Below, piece after piece: positions 31,640-42,936 of a stretch of 64,000 nucleotides of DNA. Position 1 is the first letter of the stretch; each line of letters starts with the position of its first letter. The DNA is taken from assembly GCF_030035675.1 (NCBI RefSeq), contig NC_084495.1:11129001-11193000 (forward strand), written 5' to 3'. Below the pieces are notes generated by a model. The model made no database searches and was not told the origin of the DNA. It saw only the letters and a list, made by a program, of their open reading frames with translations. The translations under genes were made by a program, and so were the position numbers. Source of the DNA: Rhineura floridana (Eukaryota; Chordata; Lepidosauria; Squamata; Rhineuridae).

Positions 31640-31738
31640 GGAGTCTCTCCCAGCCCTACCTGGAGATGCCAGGGATTGAGCCTGGAGCCTTCTGCATGCT
31701 AAGCAGATGCTCTAACTACTGAGCTATGGCCCTTCCCA
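31640..31738 (-). mobile_element. tRNA-derived SINE, 5' part
   Basis: Reverse sense: CCATAGCTCAGTAGTTAGAG (A box), GCATGCAGAAGGCTCC, CAATCCCTGGCATCTCC (B box side), then GGTAGGGCTGGGAGAGAC. Confidence 0.75.
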
Positions 31739-31739
31739 A

Positions 31740-32970
31740 ATGCGTACGGGTGTGGAACACCCAGCAACTTAAGCTAGCTTTGACAGCTAGAAAAGAGACC
31801 CGCAAAAGAGAGTGGGAAATGGAAGCACTAAAATGAAAGCCCTTCTTTCCTCTGCCTTGCCCCACATTTGTTTAATGGTGTTTGTAAAGAGGCAGAGCTC
31901 CATGGACTGCACCCGCAAAGTGTCATCTGTACTCCCTCTCTCTCTGGGGCTCCCTTTTCCCCTACTCATGCATTTCTGTACGTGTCAGTGCAGCATTTGC
32001 TGTGATATTCCCCTAGTTTCACAGAGGGAGGGATGGGAAGATCAGATTTGTTTTGTCTAAACACAAAATTGGGAGAACTGTGAGATCCTCCAGTGGCAGC
32101 AATGTTTAGATAAACATCTACATTCCTTTCATGCCGTGCTCATTTTTATGCAATGGAAAACTTCACACATCCAGTGGTGGGTATCTCATTTTTATCCGGG
32201 AAGGTAGACATAACATTTTAAAAGCGGGTAGAGTAAATCCTTCATCTGCAGTTCTGTTCCAGCTTCACAACTTGCCTAATCCACATATATATATACCAGC
32301 AGGTCTAGTTTGGTTTTGCCATCTTGTACCTTTCACCTTGCTTCAGGCAGGCAGGCTGTCAGCTCTCAAAAATAATAAATAAGAGGCATCTGTACATTTA
32401 GGCATAGCTTTTTCAAAAAATAGTAAACACGTTCACATCAGCTGCAAAACGTCTCCAGGGATTGGGAGTTGGTGTTTTCTTGATGTCGCAGGTGCTAGCC
32501 AGTAGGCATTATCCACAGAAATTTCCCCCCTCTAGTTCAAACTGGAACACACTGGAAATTTACAGAACTGTTTCTTCAGTGCTTGCTCCAGGACAGAAAA
32601 GTTATTTTGTACAGAACACATTGTTCAAATGCACTGTTCAAGCCGTTAACATCTTATTTTCTAGCATATTTCTTCTTGTTGACATGCAACATGCTTTGCA
32701 AAACACAGAGCTTCCACCTCCTGTGTCTAAGTGGTGTGGCCTTTGCACTTTTTGGACATGGTTTTATGTGTCTATCTAACTGCACACTGGCAGAGGCATC
32801 CCTTTATATAGTGCTAACCTTGCTGAGGTTTGCAAAACTGGGTAAAAGGAGAAAGGGGAACCCTTGGAAAATGGGCAGATTGGCGAATGAGCAGGTGTGC
32901 ACACAACCCCTTTAAACATATGTTTTCATAACTGAAATCTCTGCTAAAGACAAACAAGGAAGGGCTAGAA
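31740..32970. other. No recognised feature
   Basis: Open frames of up to 110 codons occur (32462-32915) but overlap in two frames and show no motif. No repeat was recognised. Confidence 0.4.
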
Positions 32971-32975
32971 TGGAG

Positions 32976-33158
32976 CATAGGAAGCTGCCTTATACATGCC
33001 AGACCATTTGTCTGTCCACTGTTGACTACACTGACCGGCAGCAGGTCTCCACGGTCTTTCCCATTGACTGTCCCCTCCTTTTAACTGGAGATGTCCAGAG
33101 GTAGTGAACCTGGGTTCTTATGCATGCAAGGCATGTGCTATAGCCACTGTTCTCCCAC
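32976..33158 (-). mobile_element. tRNA-derived SINE, nearly complete
   Basis: The 3' tail (ATAGGAAGCTGCCTTATA in plus sense), the body and the tRNA-like head (CTGGGTTCTTATGCATGCAA, GCTATAGCCACTG) are all present in reverse order. Confidence 0.65.
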
Positions 33159-33290
33159 CCACCCACTCAAAATATCTTGGAAATATTTGCCCAAACAACC
33201 ACGGCTATCAGAAAAGACATTTCCAGGCAGAGGGAATTGTAAGGATCATGCACGGTGAATCAGCACACTTGATCATTTGACTGTGCCAAA

Positions 33291-33622
33291 TAGGGTTGCC
33301 AGGTTCATGGCCTGATCCTGTATCTTTAGGAGAAGAGAAAGTCAGCCAAGTGCAGGTGTTCTTGCAACACTGTAATGGGAAAAACCACAAGGTGGAATTC
33401 TCCCTTCTCCCTCCACAACTTTTAAAGATACAGAAGACCTCTTCATTCCCAGGCCCAGCCTCCAAGAGGTCTTCTGTATCTTTAAAAGTTGTGCAGCTGG
33501 AAGGGAGAATTCCACCTTGTGGTTTTTCCCATTACAGTGTTGCAAGAACACCTGCACTTGGCTGACTTTCTCTTCTCCTAGAGATACAGGATCAGTCTCA
33601 GGCCATGAACCTGGCAACCCTA
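33291..33622. mobile_element. Near-perfect foldback element, TAGGGTTGCCAGGT ends
   Basis: The arms 33291-33443 and 33464-33622 are reverse complements, with only a few mismatches and small gaps, and a 20-bp loop. Both ends read TAGGGTTGCCAGGTTCATGG inward, and GCCAAA abuts each end (33285-33290, 33623-33628). It encodes nothing. RNA from either strand would fold into a stem of about 150 bp. Similar ends occur at 55516 and 58722. Confidence 0.85.
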
Positions 33623-33764
33623 GCCAAACGGCATAATGAGTGTTGCCTTTTTAAGTGTACTAGCACAATCAGTTTGGGTAGGCCCAGTCATCATTGCAAT
33701 AAATCTAAGAGAGTGGCCTCACATCTCTACGCTCCTTCCTTTCTTCAGGAAGGACCCATTCTGT

Positions 33765-34050
33765 ATTTTACATTTAAAACACTATTATACCACTTCAAAC
33801 AGTCTTGGCTTCCCCCAAAGAATCCTGGGAACTGTTGTTTGTTAAGGGTGCTGAGAGTTCCAGAGTGGTTTAACAGTCAATCCCTCTTCCCAGGAAACTC
33901 AGAGAATTGTAGCACTGTGGAGGGAACAGGGGCCTCCTGACAACTCTCAGCACCCTTAACAAATGACAGTTCCCAGGAAACTTGCGGGAAACCATGACCA
34001 TTTACAGTAGAATCATAGTGCTTTAAAAGTATGCTGTGGATGTGACCTTA
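33765..34050. mobile_element. Foldback MITE (CTTCCCCCAAAGAATCCTGG family)
   Basis: Arms include GAATCCTGGGAACTGTTG and TGACAGTTCCCAGGAAAC. The ends ACATTTAAAACAC and GTGCTTTAAAAGTATG pair. It is a member of the family at 11728-12062. Confidence 0.65.
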
Positions 34051-34059
34051 CTTTCCTGT

Positions 34060-34355
34060 TCCACTTCCTGTTTCAGCACCAGGGTTGTTTCTACTATTGG
34101 GCAGAGTGTGGCAACTCCAGCTCAGGTGACAGATGCTGAAGTAGAGTTAAAGGGCAACAAACTGTGAGTTATTTAATCTATGCTCACATTTTTAACCACC
34201 GTGGCAGGGGACATAAATCTGGATTTTCTGCCTCAGGCACCAAAATATGTTTGGTGCTACTGTTTTGGAAGCATAGCTTGTTTTGATGAGCTTGTTTGTG
34301 TGCGTGTGTGTGTGTGAGAGAGAGAGAGATAAAAAATCTGTATGTCAGCTGTTTG
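34060..34355. other. Unassigned, with a short (GT)n(GA)n tract
   Basis: A GTGTGTGTGTGTGAGAGAGAGAGA tract near 34302-34330. Otherwise nothing recognised. Confidence 0.5.
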
Positions 34356-34359
34356 TTTT

Positions 34360-34450
34360 ATTTTATGCTTTATTCTGCCCTGGTGTCTGTCCTGATAAAG
34401 GGCAGGCTATATGTCTTTTTAATAATATTAATAATATTTAATAATATTTT
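34360..34450 (+). mobile_element. LINE 3' tail fragment (L2-like)
   Basis: TTCTGCCCTGGTGTCTGTCC then GGGCAGGCTATATGTC and AATAATATTAATAA gives the GCCC...GGGC hairpin and AT-repeat tail of L2. Confidence 0.5.
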
Positions 34451-34602
34451 AACACAGGGCATTTTATTTTAGCATGCTAAAAATTGGTACAGAATAAATT
34501 TGGGATAGGGCAGTGTCACAGCAGGACAGGGTCTGGTTGCCGAAGCCACAGGTAATGGCTGGGATCCCACACACATCTGCCTGCTTGTCGACAGAGCGCA
34601 TC

Positions 34603-34727
34603 AGCCATTGCCAACCTGGTGCCCTCCAGATGTTAATGTTGTTGGACTACAGCTCTCATTAGTCCCAGCTAGCACAGCCATCCTGCCTGATGGGAGTTGT
34701 AGGCCAAACAACATCTACAGGCTAGCA
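34603..34727. mobile_element. Palindromic hAT-like MITE
   Basis: CAACCTGGTGCCCTCCAGAT...GGACTACAGCTCTCATTAG against GATGGGAGTTGTAGGCC. Same family as 5937-6074. Confidence 0.65.
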
Positions 34728-34729
34728 TA

Positions 34730-35690
34730 TTGCAAAACTGTGTTGAAATTCCCCTCAGTTTCCAAAGCAGTTTGCTGTGTGCTGTGAAATTAGTCCTGGG
34801 CAGGTTCATAAGTTGAAATCCCCCCTTGAGCACAGTTGTTGGGTTCTTTGAAACCTGACAGAATATTCTAGAACACACCACAAAATGTTTGGCCAGTGGC
34901 GCCATCCCTTGAAGCCTATGGCAACTTGCCTGTTCTTTGTTTTTGTCAGACTAGAAATTTGGTGTAGACTCCGGTCTGGGACCAGGGCTCAGCCATGAAA
35001 CTTTTGAAGTGTCCTTGGGTAAGTCACTATTTTTCCAGCCTAACCTACCTCACAGGGTTGTTATGAAGCAAAAAAATGCCACACTGAAGACAGAACTAGA
35101 TATCCAGTGGGGACTGTAGCTTGGGAATCTTGATCTTTGACAGACAGCTAATAAGTGGCAGGAGGAGAATATGATTTGGAGAATTGTTGAGCACTGGAGG
35201 GCTGCCTCATTCTTCCCGCACACTTTGCTTCTCCCCCGTGTTATCTCCCCCCACCCCAACAGCTGTTTTTGTCCAGTCATAGCAGACACGTTTTCTGGAA
35301 AAGCTGTTCTGGGTGAACAGCTGCAACACAGGGGGACTGGAGAAGACCTGCCTTGGGAGTGAGTATCTGAGCATCTTGGGTGCTTGCTTGCTTGCTCCTC
35401 TGGGTTGCTGTCTCTTGAGACAGCTGAAGTCCCTGGTAAGTGCGGCAAGGAACCCTGCCTGACCCTAACTCCAGAGAGAGGCTGCAGTCAATCTTGCAGC
35501 CTCTTGCATCAGCTCCTGGCTTGGTCAGGGGGCATAAAAGCCCGGCTGCCCTTGGGCGGTGGGTCTGCCGCCAGCGGGGTCACCCCTTGGGGAGTCCCAA
35601 GGGTGAGGGCGCTACCCCTGCTAATTTTTTTTAACCAGTCTAGAAGAGTTTGGTCATGGGGAGGGTGTATGGCGCATGTGTAGTTCTGGA
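34730..35690. other. Unassigned; the right part may be L2 5' leader
   Basis: The stretch from about 35380 is GC-richer (ATAAAAGCCCGGCTGCCC, GCCGCCAGCGGGGTCACC) and joins the L2 that follows. It could be the 5' untranslated region of that element, but the true start is not visible. Confidence 0.4.
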
Positions 35691-35699
35691 GCAGGATGA

Positions 35700-38600
35700 G
35701 AGCCTATGCAGTGAACTGAATGATAGGAGAAAGTTGCCAGATGCCTTCAGAGTGAGAGTCTGTAACTGGCAGAAGGCTGGCCCTCCTTAGGTGTGAGATA
35801 GGGGGTGGAGTAGATGTGCCCTGTTCCCAATTCTCTCAGAGGCCTACTGGGATAACTGGTTCCAGTAGATTTTGTTGGTGGGCTCTTGTTGGGTCCATGG
35901 CAGGTGTTTAGGAGGAGTCTTAGTAAGGAAGAACATGAACTACCATAGACGATGAGGGCAAGGCTATCTATGCCTTGTTCCTCGCTGCCACTCCTCTCAT
36001 GGATGGGTTCTTGTTGCTCAACTGCTGTGCCCACTGGCCTGTGTGTGTTCTTGTTCAATGCCAGATTGGTACACAATGAGACCACACTCATCCATGATTT
36101 GATCGTGGATGAAGGTTCAGATTTAGTGTGCATTACTGAAACCTGGGTGGGTGAGCTGGGAGGAGCTGATCTGACCCACCTTTGCCCACCTGGATACTCA
36201 GTGCAACACCAGCACAGGCTGCAGGGATTGGGGGGGGGGAGGAGTTGCTGTGGTCTACAGAACTTCCATTCCTGTCATCAGGAAACCACTCTGTCTTGGA
36301 GTTGGCTATGAGGGCCTGCACCTGGTGTCAGGCCAAGGAGACAGTAAAGTAGGGTTGCTGCTGGTATACCATCCACCCTGCTGCCCGGCAGCTTCTCTGA
36401 CCGAGCTGGCAGAGGCCATCTCACCTGTGGTATTGGAGGGGCCCAGAACGATAGCCTGGGTGATTTTAATGACCATGCTGAAGCTGCCTCTAGTGTTCCT
36501 GCTCGGGACTTCATGGCCTCCATGATGACCATGGGGCTGTCTCAAGTTGTCACCGGCCCAACGCAAAGGGCAGGGCACACCCTGGGCTTGGTTTTTGCTC
36601 CAGATGGAGGAAGGGGTGGTCTGGAGATGGGGAGGTGGATGTCACCCCATCGTCATGGTCAGATCACTTCCTGGTGAAGTTTAGACTTATGGCTCTGATC
36701 ATCCCCTGCAGGGGTGGTGGACAGTTTAAGATGGTCCGCCCCCAGAGCCTAATGGAATCCACTGGATTCCTGAATGCCCTGGGGGAGTTCCCAGTAGATA
36801 GAGGAAGTGACCCTGTTGAAGCCTGTGTCACATTGTGGAACAGCGAGGCACGTCAGGCTCTTGACACAGTTGCCCCTGAGCACCCACTCTGGCATTGTGG
36901 AGCCTGGTTTGCACCTTGGTACACCAGTGAACTAAGGGCAATGAAACAGGCTGGAGGACGGCTAGAGCACAAGTAGTGAAAGACATGCTGTGAGGCTGAT
37001 CGGGCACATGTAAAACATCATAACCATGCCTACTGTGTGGTGGTGAGGGCGGCGAAGAAGTGGATCCAGGGTGTGATCAATGCATCGTTGTGGGAGGGAG
37101 TGGTTCCAGCTGCCCCAAAAGAGGCGGTGATCTGACCACTCTTGAAAAAGCCCCCTGAACCCATTGGTTCATGATAACTACCGACCAGTCGCAAATACCC
37201 CCTTCTTAGGGACGGTGATTGAGAGGGTTGCGGCACAGCAATTGCAAATACTCTTGGATGAAACAGATTATTTTAACCCATTCCAATCTGGGTTCAGGCC
37301 TGGTTATGGGACTGAATTGGCCTTGGTCGCCTGATGGATTACCTTTATTGGGAGAAGGACAGGGGAAGTGCGACCCTGTTACTCTTACTTGATCTCTCTG
37401 TGGCTTTTGATACCATTGACCAGCGTATCCTTCTGGGTTGACTTGGTGAGATGGGTATTGGAGACAGTTTTACAATGGTTCCAATCCTATTTCCAAGGTT
37501 GTTTTCAGAGAATAGCATTGTGTGATTGCCTTTTGGCCCCCTGGCAGTTGTGCTGTGGGGTGCTGCAGGTAGCACCTTGTCCCAAATGCTGTTTAACATC
37601 TATATGAAGCCCTTGGGAGCAGTCATCAGGAGATTTGGGGTGAAGCGTCAGCAGTATGCTGATGATACCTAGTTCTATTTCTCTGTAACATCTGAATCAG
37701 GAGAGGCTGTGCAAGCCCTGGACTGCAGCCTGGACTCAGTGGTGGGCTGGATGAGGGCCAATAAACTGAGTCTGAATCCTAGCAAGACAGAGGCACTGTG
37801 GGTTGGTGGTTCCTGAGTTCAGATAATTAGTCAGTTGCCTGCTTTGGATGGGGTCGTACTCCTTCTGAAAGAGCAGGTCCATAGTCTGGGGGCGATCCTG
37901 GATCCAGCTTTATCACCAGAGGCCTAGGTGACCTCAGTGGCTAGGAGTGCCTTTTACCAGCTTTGGCTGGTAAGACAGCTGAGGCTGTTTCTGGACCGGG
38001 ATAGCCTGACCACTGTTGTCCATGTACTGGTAATCTCCAGATTGGATTACTATAATGTGCTCTATGTGTGGCTACCCTTGAGGTTGGTCCAGAAGCTGCA
38101 GCTGGTGCAAAATGCGGCAGCGGGACTGCTCACTGGGGCAGGGTATTGCCAATATGTCCCCACTGCTGAAAAAATTGCATTGGCTACCTATTAGCTATGG
38201 GCGAAGTTCAAGGTTCTAGTTTTGGTGTACCAAGCCCTATACAGCTTGGGACCAGGATACTTGAAAGACCATCTTATCCCTTATATACCCAGTCGATCAC
38301 TGTGCTCTGCAGGTGAAGCCCCCCTGCAGATACCGTCTTATTAGGAGGTCCGTTCTGCACAACATAGGAAACGGACCTTTAGTGTGGCGGCACCTACCCT
38401 GTGGAATTCCTTCCCCTTAAATGTTAGACAGGCGCGATCTCTGTTATTTTTTCAGCACGTACTGAATAATTTCCTCTTTCAACAAGCTTTTTAAGTTGAG
38501 ACCTTATCCCAGTCTGTGTCTGCATTGGAATTGCTTTTTAATAAGTTGTTAAATCTTTTTTTAAAAGATGTCTTGAAAGCTTTTTAAAAAAATGTTTTTA

Positions 38601-38732
38601 AAGATGTTTTGTTTTAATATATTTTACAGTCTGATTTTTAAAGTGTTTTTAGTGCTTTCGTTTGCCGCCCTGAGCTCCTACTGGGAGGAAGGGCAGGATA
38701 TAAATCAAATAATAAATAAATAAATAAATAAA
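35700..38732 (+). mobile_element. L2 LINE, old and nearly full length
   Basis: Endonuclease and reverse-transcriptase blocks can be read in order but in changing frames: CITETWV (36130), GDFN-like sequence lost to a TGATTTTAATGACC form (36460), the SWSDHFLVKFRL block (36655), FNPFQSGFRPG-like (37280), LDLSVAFDTIDQ (37390), QQYADDT (37655) and ILDPALSPE (37895). The 3' UTR ends in a GCCCTGAGCTCC...GGGAGGAAGGGC stem and AATAAATA repeats. Many stops and frameshifts; inactive. Its 3' end is a sister of the fragment at 52660-53124. Confidence 0.88.
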
Positions 38733-38814
38733 ACAGCTGAACGAGGGGAGTGCAAGGGGAAAGCAGCAGGTGAAAGATTAAGCACCTCCACTCAGTACCT
38801 CTTCTCTCCAAATC

Positions 38815-39465
38815 AGGGGTAGTCAATTCAGCAACTACGGGCATCGCTATGCCTGCCACTAATTCACCCATTCATGGCACCATGAAAGTCCTCAATAAGC
38901 ATCCCCTCAGAAATCCACAGTGCAGAAGAGACTGTTTGTTCTTCCTGCTCACTTCCTGTTTGCACTGACTCAGTCTCCTACCCTGAATATGTCCCCATTA
39001 AACTTCCTCACATTTCATGCTACATTGATCATGCCCACATTAAGGATGATCACATTTCACGGGATGCCAGGAGTGGACCCCCACCCTTCCATCCATTCTA
39101 AACTGAGAAGAGGTGCAAAGAGCTTCTCTCGGTGAGTGAATATGGCAGTGGCTGACATGGGTGCCCTTTTCCTATTGATGAAGGGGAATGCCTGCACCAC
39201 TTTTTAGTCCTGTCTGTTTTTCTGCTCTTTTTTGATGTGGCGGCCATCTTGTTAAACACCTTGTGGCAGCCATTTTGTGTTGCTCCCACAAAAGCCACTT
39301 CATGATATGCCATGCTCAGGACAGCCATTTTGTGACTACCACCCGTGGAACCTTCTCAAACATTCCAAATGCACGCACCGGCCCAGAAAGATTGGTGCCA
39401 CCTGTTGCAAAATGTGCCGTTTCACTGCCTTTTTAAAATTTTCAGTGGACTCCCAGACTCAGGTC
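38815..39465. mobile_element. hAT-like element, long copy of the 2010-2480 family
   Basis: CAGGGGTAGTCAATTCAGC at the left, CTTCCTGCTCACTTCCTG inside, three GCAGCCATTTTGTG-like phrases, and GATTGGTGCCACCTG at the right. It is fuller than the copy at 2010-2480. Confidence 0.55.
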
Positions 39466-39479
39466 TTCCTTGGCACATA

Positions 39480-40005
39480 GACAATGGACTGTTGGTGTCC
39501 CTTTGAGAACCTGAGTGGCACTTCATAGCACAAAGAAAGTTATGCTGACGTCAAAAAATACTGAGCGGTATTCACCTAAATAGATCCGCTACCCCAGTGG
39601 CTTTTAGCATTGCAAAGGAACTTCCCATCCCTCTCCTCCTCCTGGGCGTCCCCCATGCCCCCTTCATTCTGGATGTTCCCCCAACCCGCTGCAGCACGTT
39701 TGGAGAGGCCACGCGGCACACGGGGAGAGAAGAGGGAGGGGAAATCCTTTTTTTTTAATTTTAGGGGTGGGGGGCCTGCCTGATTGGCAGACGGGGAGGA
39801 GGTCATGTGCAGGTCGGAAGGGAATATTGTGGGAGTGGTGGGGAGCTGTGGCCATATGAGGCTTGGCAGCAGATCCTGGAAGGGCGCAGGTGGCAGGCCA
39901 CGCCAAGTTAGGGGAACAAGGGATAGATGTATTATACCCATCCCTTGTTCCGGGCCTGCCCAAAACCAGAAGATAACTGGGGGATGTAAGACTCCATCCA
40001 ACCTT
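39480..40005. other. No recognised feature
   Basis: G- and C-rich in places; overlapping minus-strand frames of 99 and 141 codons have no known motif and differ from neighbouring genes in no useful way. Confidence 0.4.
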
Positions 40006-40089
40006 TGACTGCTGTTATGTAACGCCAGGTCTGTCGTTCAGAAAACATCGCTCATCCACGATGTTATCCTGGATGAGAACGCGGACCTG

Positions 40090-42249
40090 GTGTGCATTAC
40101 GGAGACCTGGCTGGATGAGGCCTCAGCTCCCATACTTGAGGCCATGTGTCCAGCGGGTTTCCAATATGCACAGCAGCCAAGGATTGGTAGGCGGGGAGGG
40201 GGAGTGGCAGTTATTTATTGGGAGTCCTTGGTTCTCACCAGACCTCCTCTCCACGAGACCAAGTTTGTTGATTGTATGTACTGGAGGTTGGGACCAAAGG
40301 GCAGTTTAGGAATTCTGCTTGTGTACCGCCCACCCCGCTGCACAGCAGACTCCCTGACCGAGGTGCTTGAGGTGGTCTCGGCTGTGCGGTTGTTTACCCC
40401 AAATCTATTGGTTTTGGGGGATTTCAACGTGCATGCCGAGGCCACTCTCATTGGAGCCCCTCGGGATTTCATTGAAACCATGACTTCATGGGAACTGCAC
40501 CTAAGTAATATAGGTCCCACCCACGTAGCCGGCCACACTATTGACCTTGTGTTTGTCTCGGGAGAGAAGGGAAGTGATCTGAAAATGGGGAATGTTTTTT
40601 CTAGCCCTGTGTCATGGTCAGATCACTACCTGGTGAATATGGATCTCTCACTGCCGCATACCCTCCGCAGGGGACAAGGACCTACTAGGATGGTCCGCCC
40701 CAGACGCCTGATGGAGCCCAAAGGATTCCTGAATGCGCTGGGTGATTTGGAGCTTACTGAAGGACACCCGGTTGAAACCCTGGTGATGGAGTGGAATGAG
40801 GAGATCACCAGGGCAATAGACCGGGTGGCACCGAAACGTCCTCTCCCCCTGAACAGAACTCAGACTGCACCCTGGTATACACCACGGTTACGCAGTCTGA
40901 GACAGGAGGTGAGACGACTAGAACGCCGATGGTGGAAGTCGCGCGCTGAAGGCGATCGAACACTGGTTAGAGCGGCAATAGTGGCCTACCAGCGGGCAAC
41001 AAAGGCAGCGAAGAGGCATTTTTTTGCTGCCTCTATTGCGTCGGCAGAGTGCTGTCCCAGGAGGTTGTTCCAAGTGGTCCGAAGCCTGGTCGGTCCAGTT
41101 GCGCAGGAACCTATGGAACATTCAAAAGCCTCCTGTGACACATTTGTAAAACACTTTGCCGATAAAGTCGAGCGCCTAAAGGGCAAGATTCCGTACGTCG
41201 TGGTTACAAGTAGTGGTCCAGAGGCGGCCAGTTGCAATCCAGTCTGCTGGGATCGGTTTCAGCTTCTTCTCTCTGATGACGTGGACAAGGTGCTCTCTAC
41301 GGTGAAACGAACCACTTGCTTGCTTGATCCTTGCCCTTCATGGCTCATTGTAAGCTGTAAAGAGAGACTGGGCAAAGGGATCAGGGCAATGGTAAATGCA
41401 TCCTTGGAGGAGGGTGCAATGCCATTAGCCCTCAAGGAGGCAGTGATAAGACCTATTTTGAAAAAGCCCTCCTTGGACCCCCAAGATTTAAACAACTTTC
41501 GCCCAGTCTCCAATTTACCATTCTTGGGCAAGGTGATTGACCGTGTGGTGGCTAAACAGTTACAGACACACTTGGAGGAAGCAGATTATTTAGATCCTTT
41601 CCAATCGGGCTTCAGGACCGGACACGGAACTGAAACAGCCTTGGTCGCTCTGGTGGATGATATGAGGAGGGCGTTGGATAGGGGAGAACATACTTTCCTC
41701 GTCCTCCTGGATCTCTCAGCGGCTTTCGATACCGTTGACCACGGTATCTTGTTAAATCGCTTGGAGGGATTGGGAATGGGAGGCACTGTTTTACGGTGGT
41801 TCCGTTCCTATCTCTCCAACAGATATCAACGAGTAGCGTTGGGGGATGAGGTTTCAGACCCTTGGCCCCTTAATTGTGGTGTGCCACAGGGCTCTATCCT
41901 CGCCCCCATGCTATTCAACATTTATATGAAACCGCTGGGAGCTATCATCAGGAGTTTTGGGCTGCAGTGTCACCAGTATGCGGATGACACGCAGCTCTAT
42001 CTCTCGTTTAAATCCTCACCAGAGTTGGCTGTGGAAACCTTGTCCAATTGCCTGGAGTCCGTAAGTGGATGGATGGGAGAGAACAGGCTGAAGCTGAACC
42101 CCGACAAGACCGAGGTGTTACTGGTGGGGGATAAGGGAAGGTTGGGAAACTTTGACCTGGTGCTTAATGGGGTGAGATTGCCCCTAAAGGACCAGGTCCG
42201 CAGCCTGGGGTCATTTTGGACTCTCAACTGTCCATGGAGCCCCAGGTAG
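40090..42249 (+). CDS. L2 endonuclease / reverse transcriptase, main part
   Basis: About 719 codons; the GTG at 40090 is not a true start, as the frame is open upstream. Apurinic-endonuclease-type blocks: CITETW (residues 2-7), LLVYRPPR (about 75), LVLGDFNVHAE (about 107), and SWSDHYLV (about 175), the catalytic SDH. Reverse-transcriptase blocks: LNNFRPVSNLPFLGKVIDRV (about 470), FQSGFRTGHGTETA (about 508), LLDLSAAFDTVDHGI (about 537, first catalytic Asp), GVPQGSILAPMLFNIYM (about 598) and CHQYADDTQLYLSF (about 630, the YADD box). It would nick the target DNA and copy the L2 RNA there. All visible catalytic residues are in place. The frame ends early through the frameshift. Confidence 0.93.
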   Translation: MCITETWLDEASAPILEAMCPAGFQYAQQPRIGRRGGGVAVIYWESLVLTRPPLHETKFVDCMYWRLGPKGSLGILLVYRPPRCTADSLTEVLEVVSAVRLFTPNLLVLGDFNVHAEATLIGAPRDFIETMTSWELHLSNIGPTHVAGHTIDLVFVSGEKGSDLKMGNVFSSPVSWSDHYLVNMDLSLPHTLRRGQGPTRMVRPRRLMEPKGFLNALGDLELTEGHPVETLVMEWNEEITRAIDRVAPKRPLPLNRTQTAPWYTPRLRSLRQEVRRLERRWWKSRAEGDRTLVRAAIVAYQRATKAAKRHFFAASIASAECCPRRLFQVVRSLVGPVAQEPMEHSKASCDTFVKHFADKVERLKGKIPYVVVTSSGPEAASCNPVCWDRFQLLLSDDVDKVLSTVKRTTCLLDPCPSWLIVSCKERLGKGIRAMVNASLEEGAMPLALKEAVIRPILKKPSLDPQDLNNFRPVSNLPFLGKVIDRVVAKQLQTHLEEADYLDPFQSGFRTGHGTETALVALVDDMRRALDRGEHTFLVLLDLSAAFDTVDHGILLNRLEGLGMGGTVLRWFRSYLSNRYQRVALGDEVSDPWPLNCGVPQGSILAPMLFNIYMKPLGAIIRSFGLQCHQYADDTQLYLSFKSSPELAVETLSNCLESVSGWMGENRLKLNPDKTEVLLVGDKGRLGNFDLVLNGVRLPLKDQVRSLGSFWTLNCPWSPR

Positions 42250-42833
42250 CTGCAGTAAGTCGGGCAGCCTGGTACCAACTTCATCTGGTACAGAGGCTGC
42301 GACCCTACCTTCCTATACATCTGCTTCCACGAGTGATACATGCCCTGGTCTCCTCTCGATTAGACTACTGTAATGCGCTCTACGTGGGGTTACCCTTGAA
42401 GACAGTCCGGAAATTGCAGCTGGTACAGAATGCGGCGGCACGCTTAATAAAGCAAAGCCGTCGCCGGGATCATGTCACCCCAGTGTTGATGGAGCTACAC
42501 TGGTTGCCAGTTGTATACCGGGCCCAATTCAAGGTGTTGGTATTAACCTTTAAATCCCTAAACGGTTTCGGCCCAGTTTATCTGAAGGAACGCCTCCAGT
42601 ATCACCAAATATGCCGCCAAACAAGATCGGCCTCACAAGACCTTCTCTCGGTCCCACCGGTGAAAACAGCTAGGCTGGTGCGGACCAGAGAGAGGGCCTT
42701 CTCGGTCGTGGCCCCCACCCTCTGGAACTTGCTTCCTTTTGACCTTCAACATGCGTCCTCCCTGATGGCTTTTCGTCGAGCCTTAAAAACCTTGTTATTC
42801 AGGCAGGCCTATGGGATTTCTGGGGTGGGTTAG
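42216..42833 (+). CDS. L2 protein C-terminal part (other frame)
   Basis: This frame carries the L2 end: SRLDYCNALYVGLPLKTVRK, QLVQNAAARLI, VTPVLMELHWLPV, RERAFSVVAPTLWNLLP and LKTLLFRQAY before its stop. The first ten codons overlap the previous frame. It is part of the same original protein, not a separate gene. Confidence 0.88.
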   Translation: MDSQLSMEPQVAAVSRAAWYQLHLVQRLRPYLPIHLLPRVIHALVSSRLDYCNALYVGLPLKTVRKLQLVQNAAARLIKQSRRRDHVTPVLMELHWLPVVYRAQFKVLVLTFKSLNGFGPVYLKERLQYHQICRQTRSASQDLLSVPPVKTARLVRTRERAFSVVAPTLWNLLPFDLQHASSLMAFRRALKTLLFRQAYGISGVG

Positions 42834-42897
42834 GCTATTACTAACAGGTGGTTTACTGTTTATGAATATGTTTTAAATTGTGTTTTATATTGTGTAA

Positions 42898-42936
42898 GTC
42901 GCCCAGAGTGTCTGTTAAGTCAGACAGATGGGCGAC
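42898..42936 (+). other. 3' hairpin of the L2 element
   Basis: GTCGCCCA at 42898 pairs with TGGGCGAC at 42929, with an inner TGTCTG/CAGACA stem. It lies just before the tail repeat, where L2-clade reverse transcriptases are thought to recognise their RNA. Confidence 0.7.

Noticed and set aside
32462-32915. Two overlapping frames of 105 and 110 codons
   Set aside because: They use different frames of the same DNA and show no domain or conserved-looking composition.
36278-36578. Minus-strand frames opposite the old L2
   Set aside because: They are shadows of the L2 coding strand.
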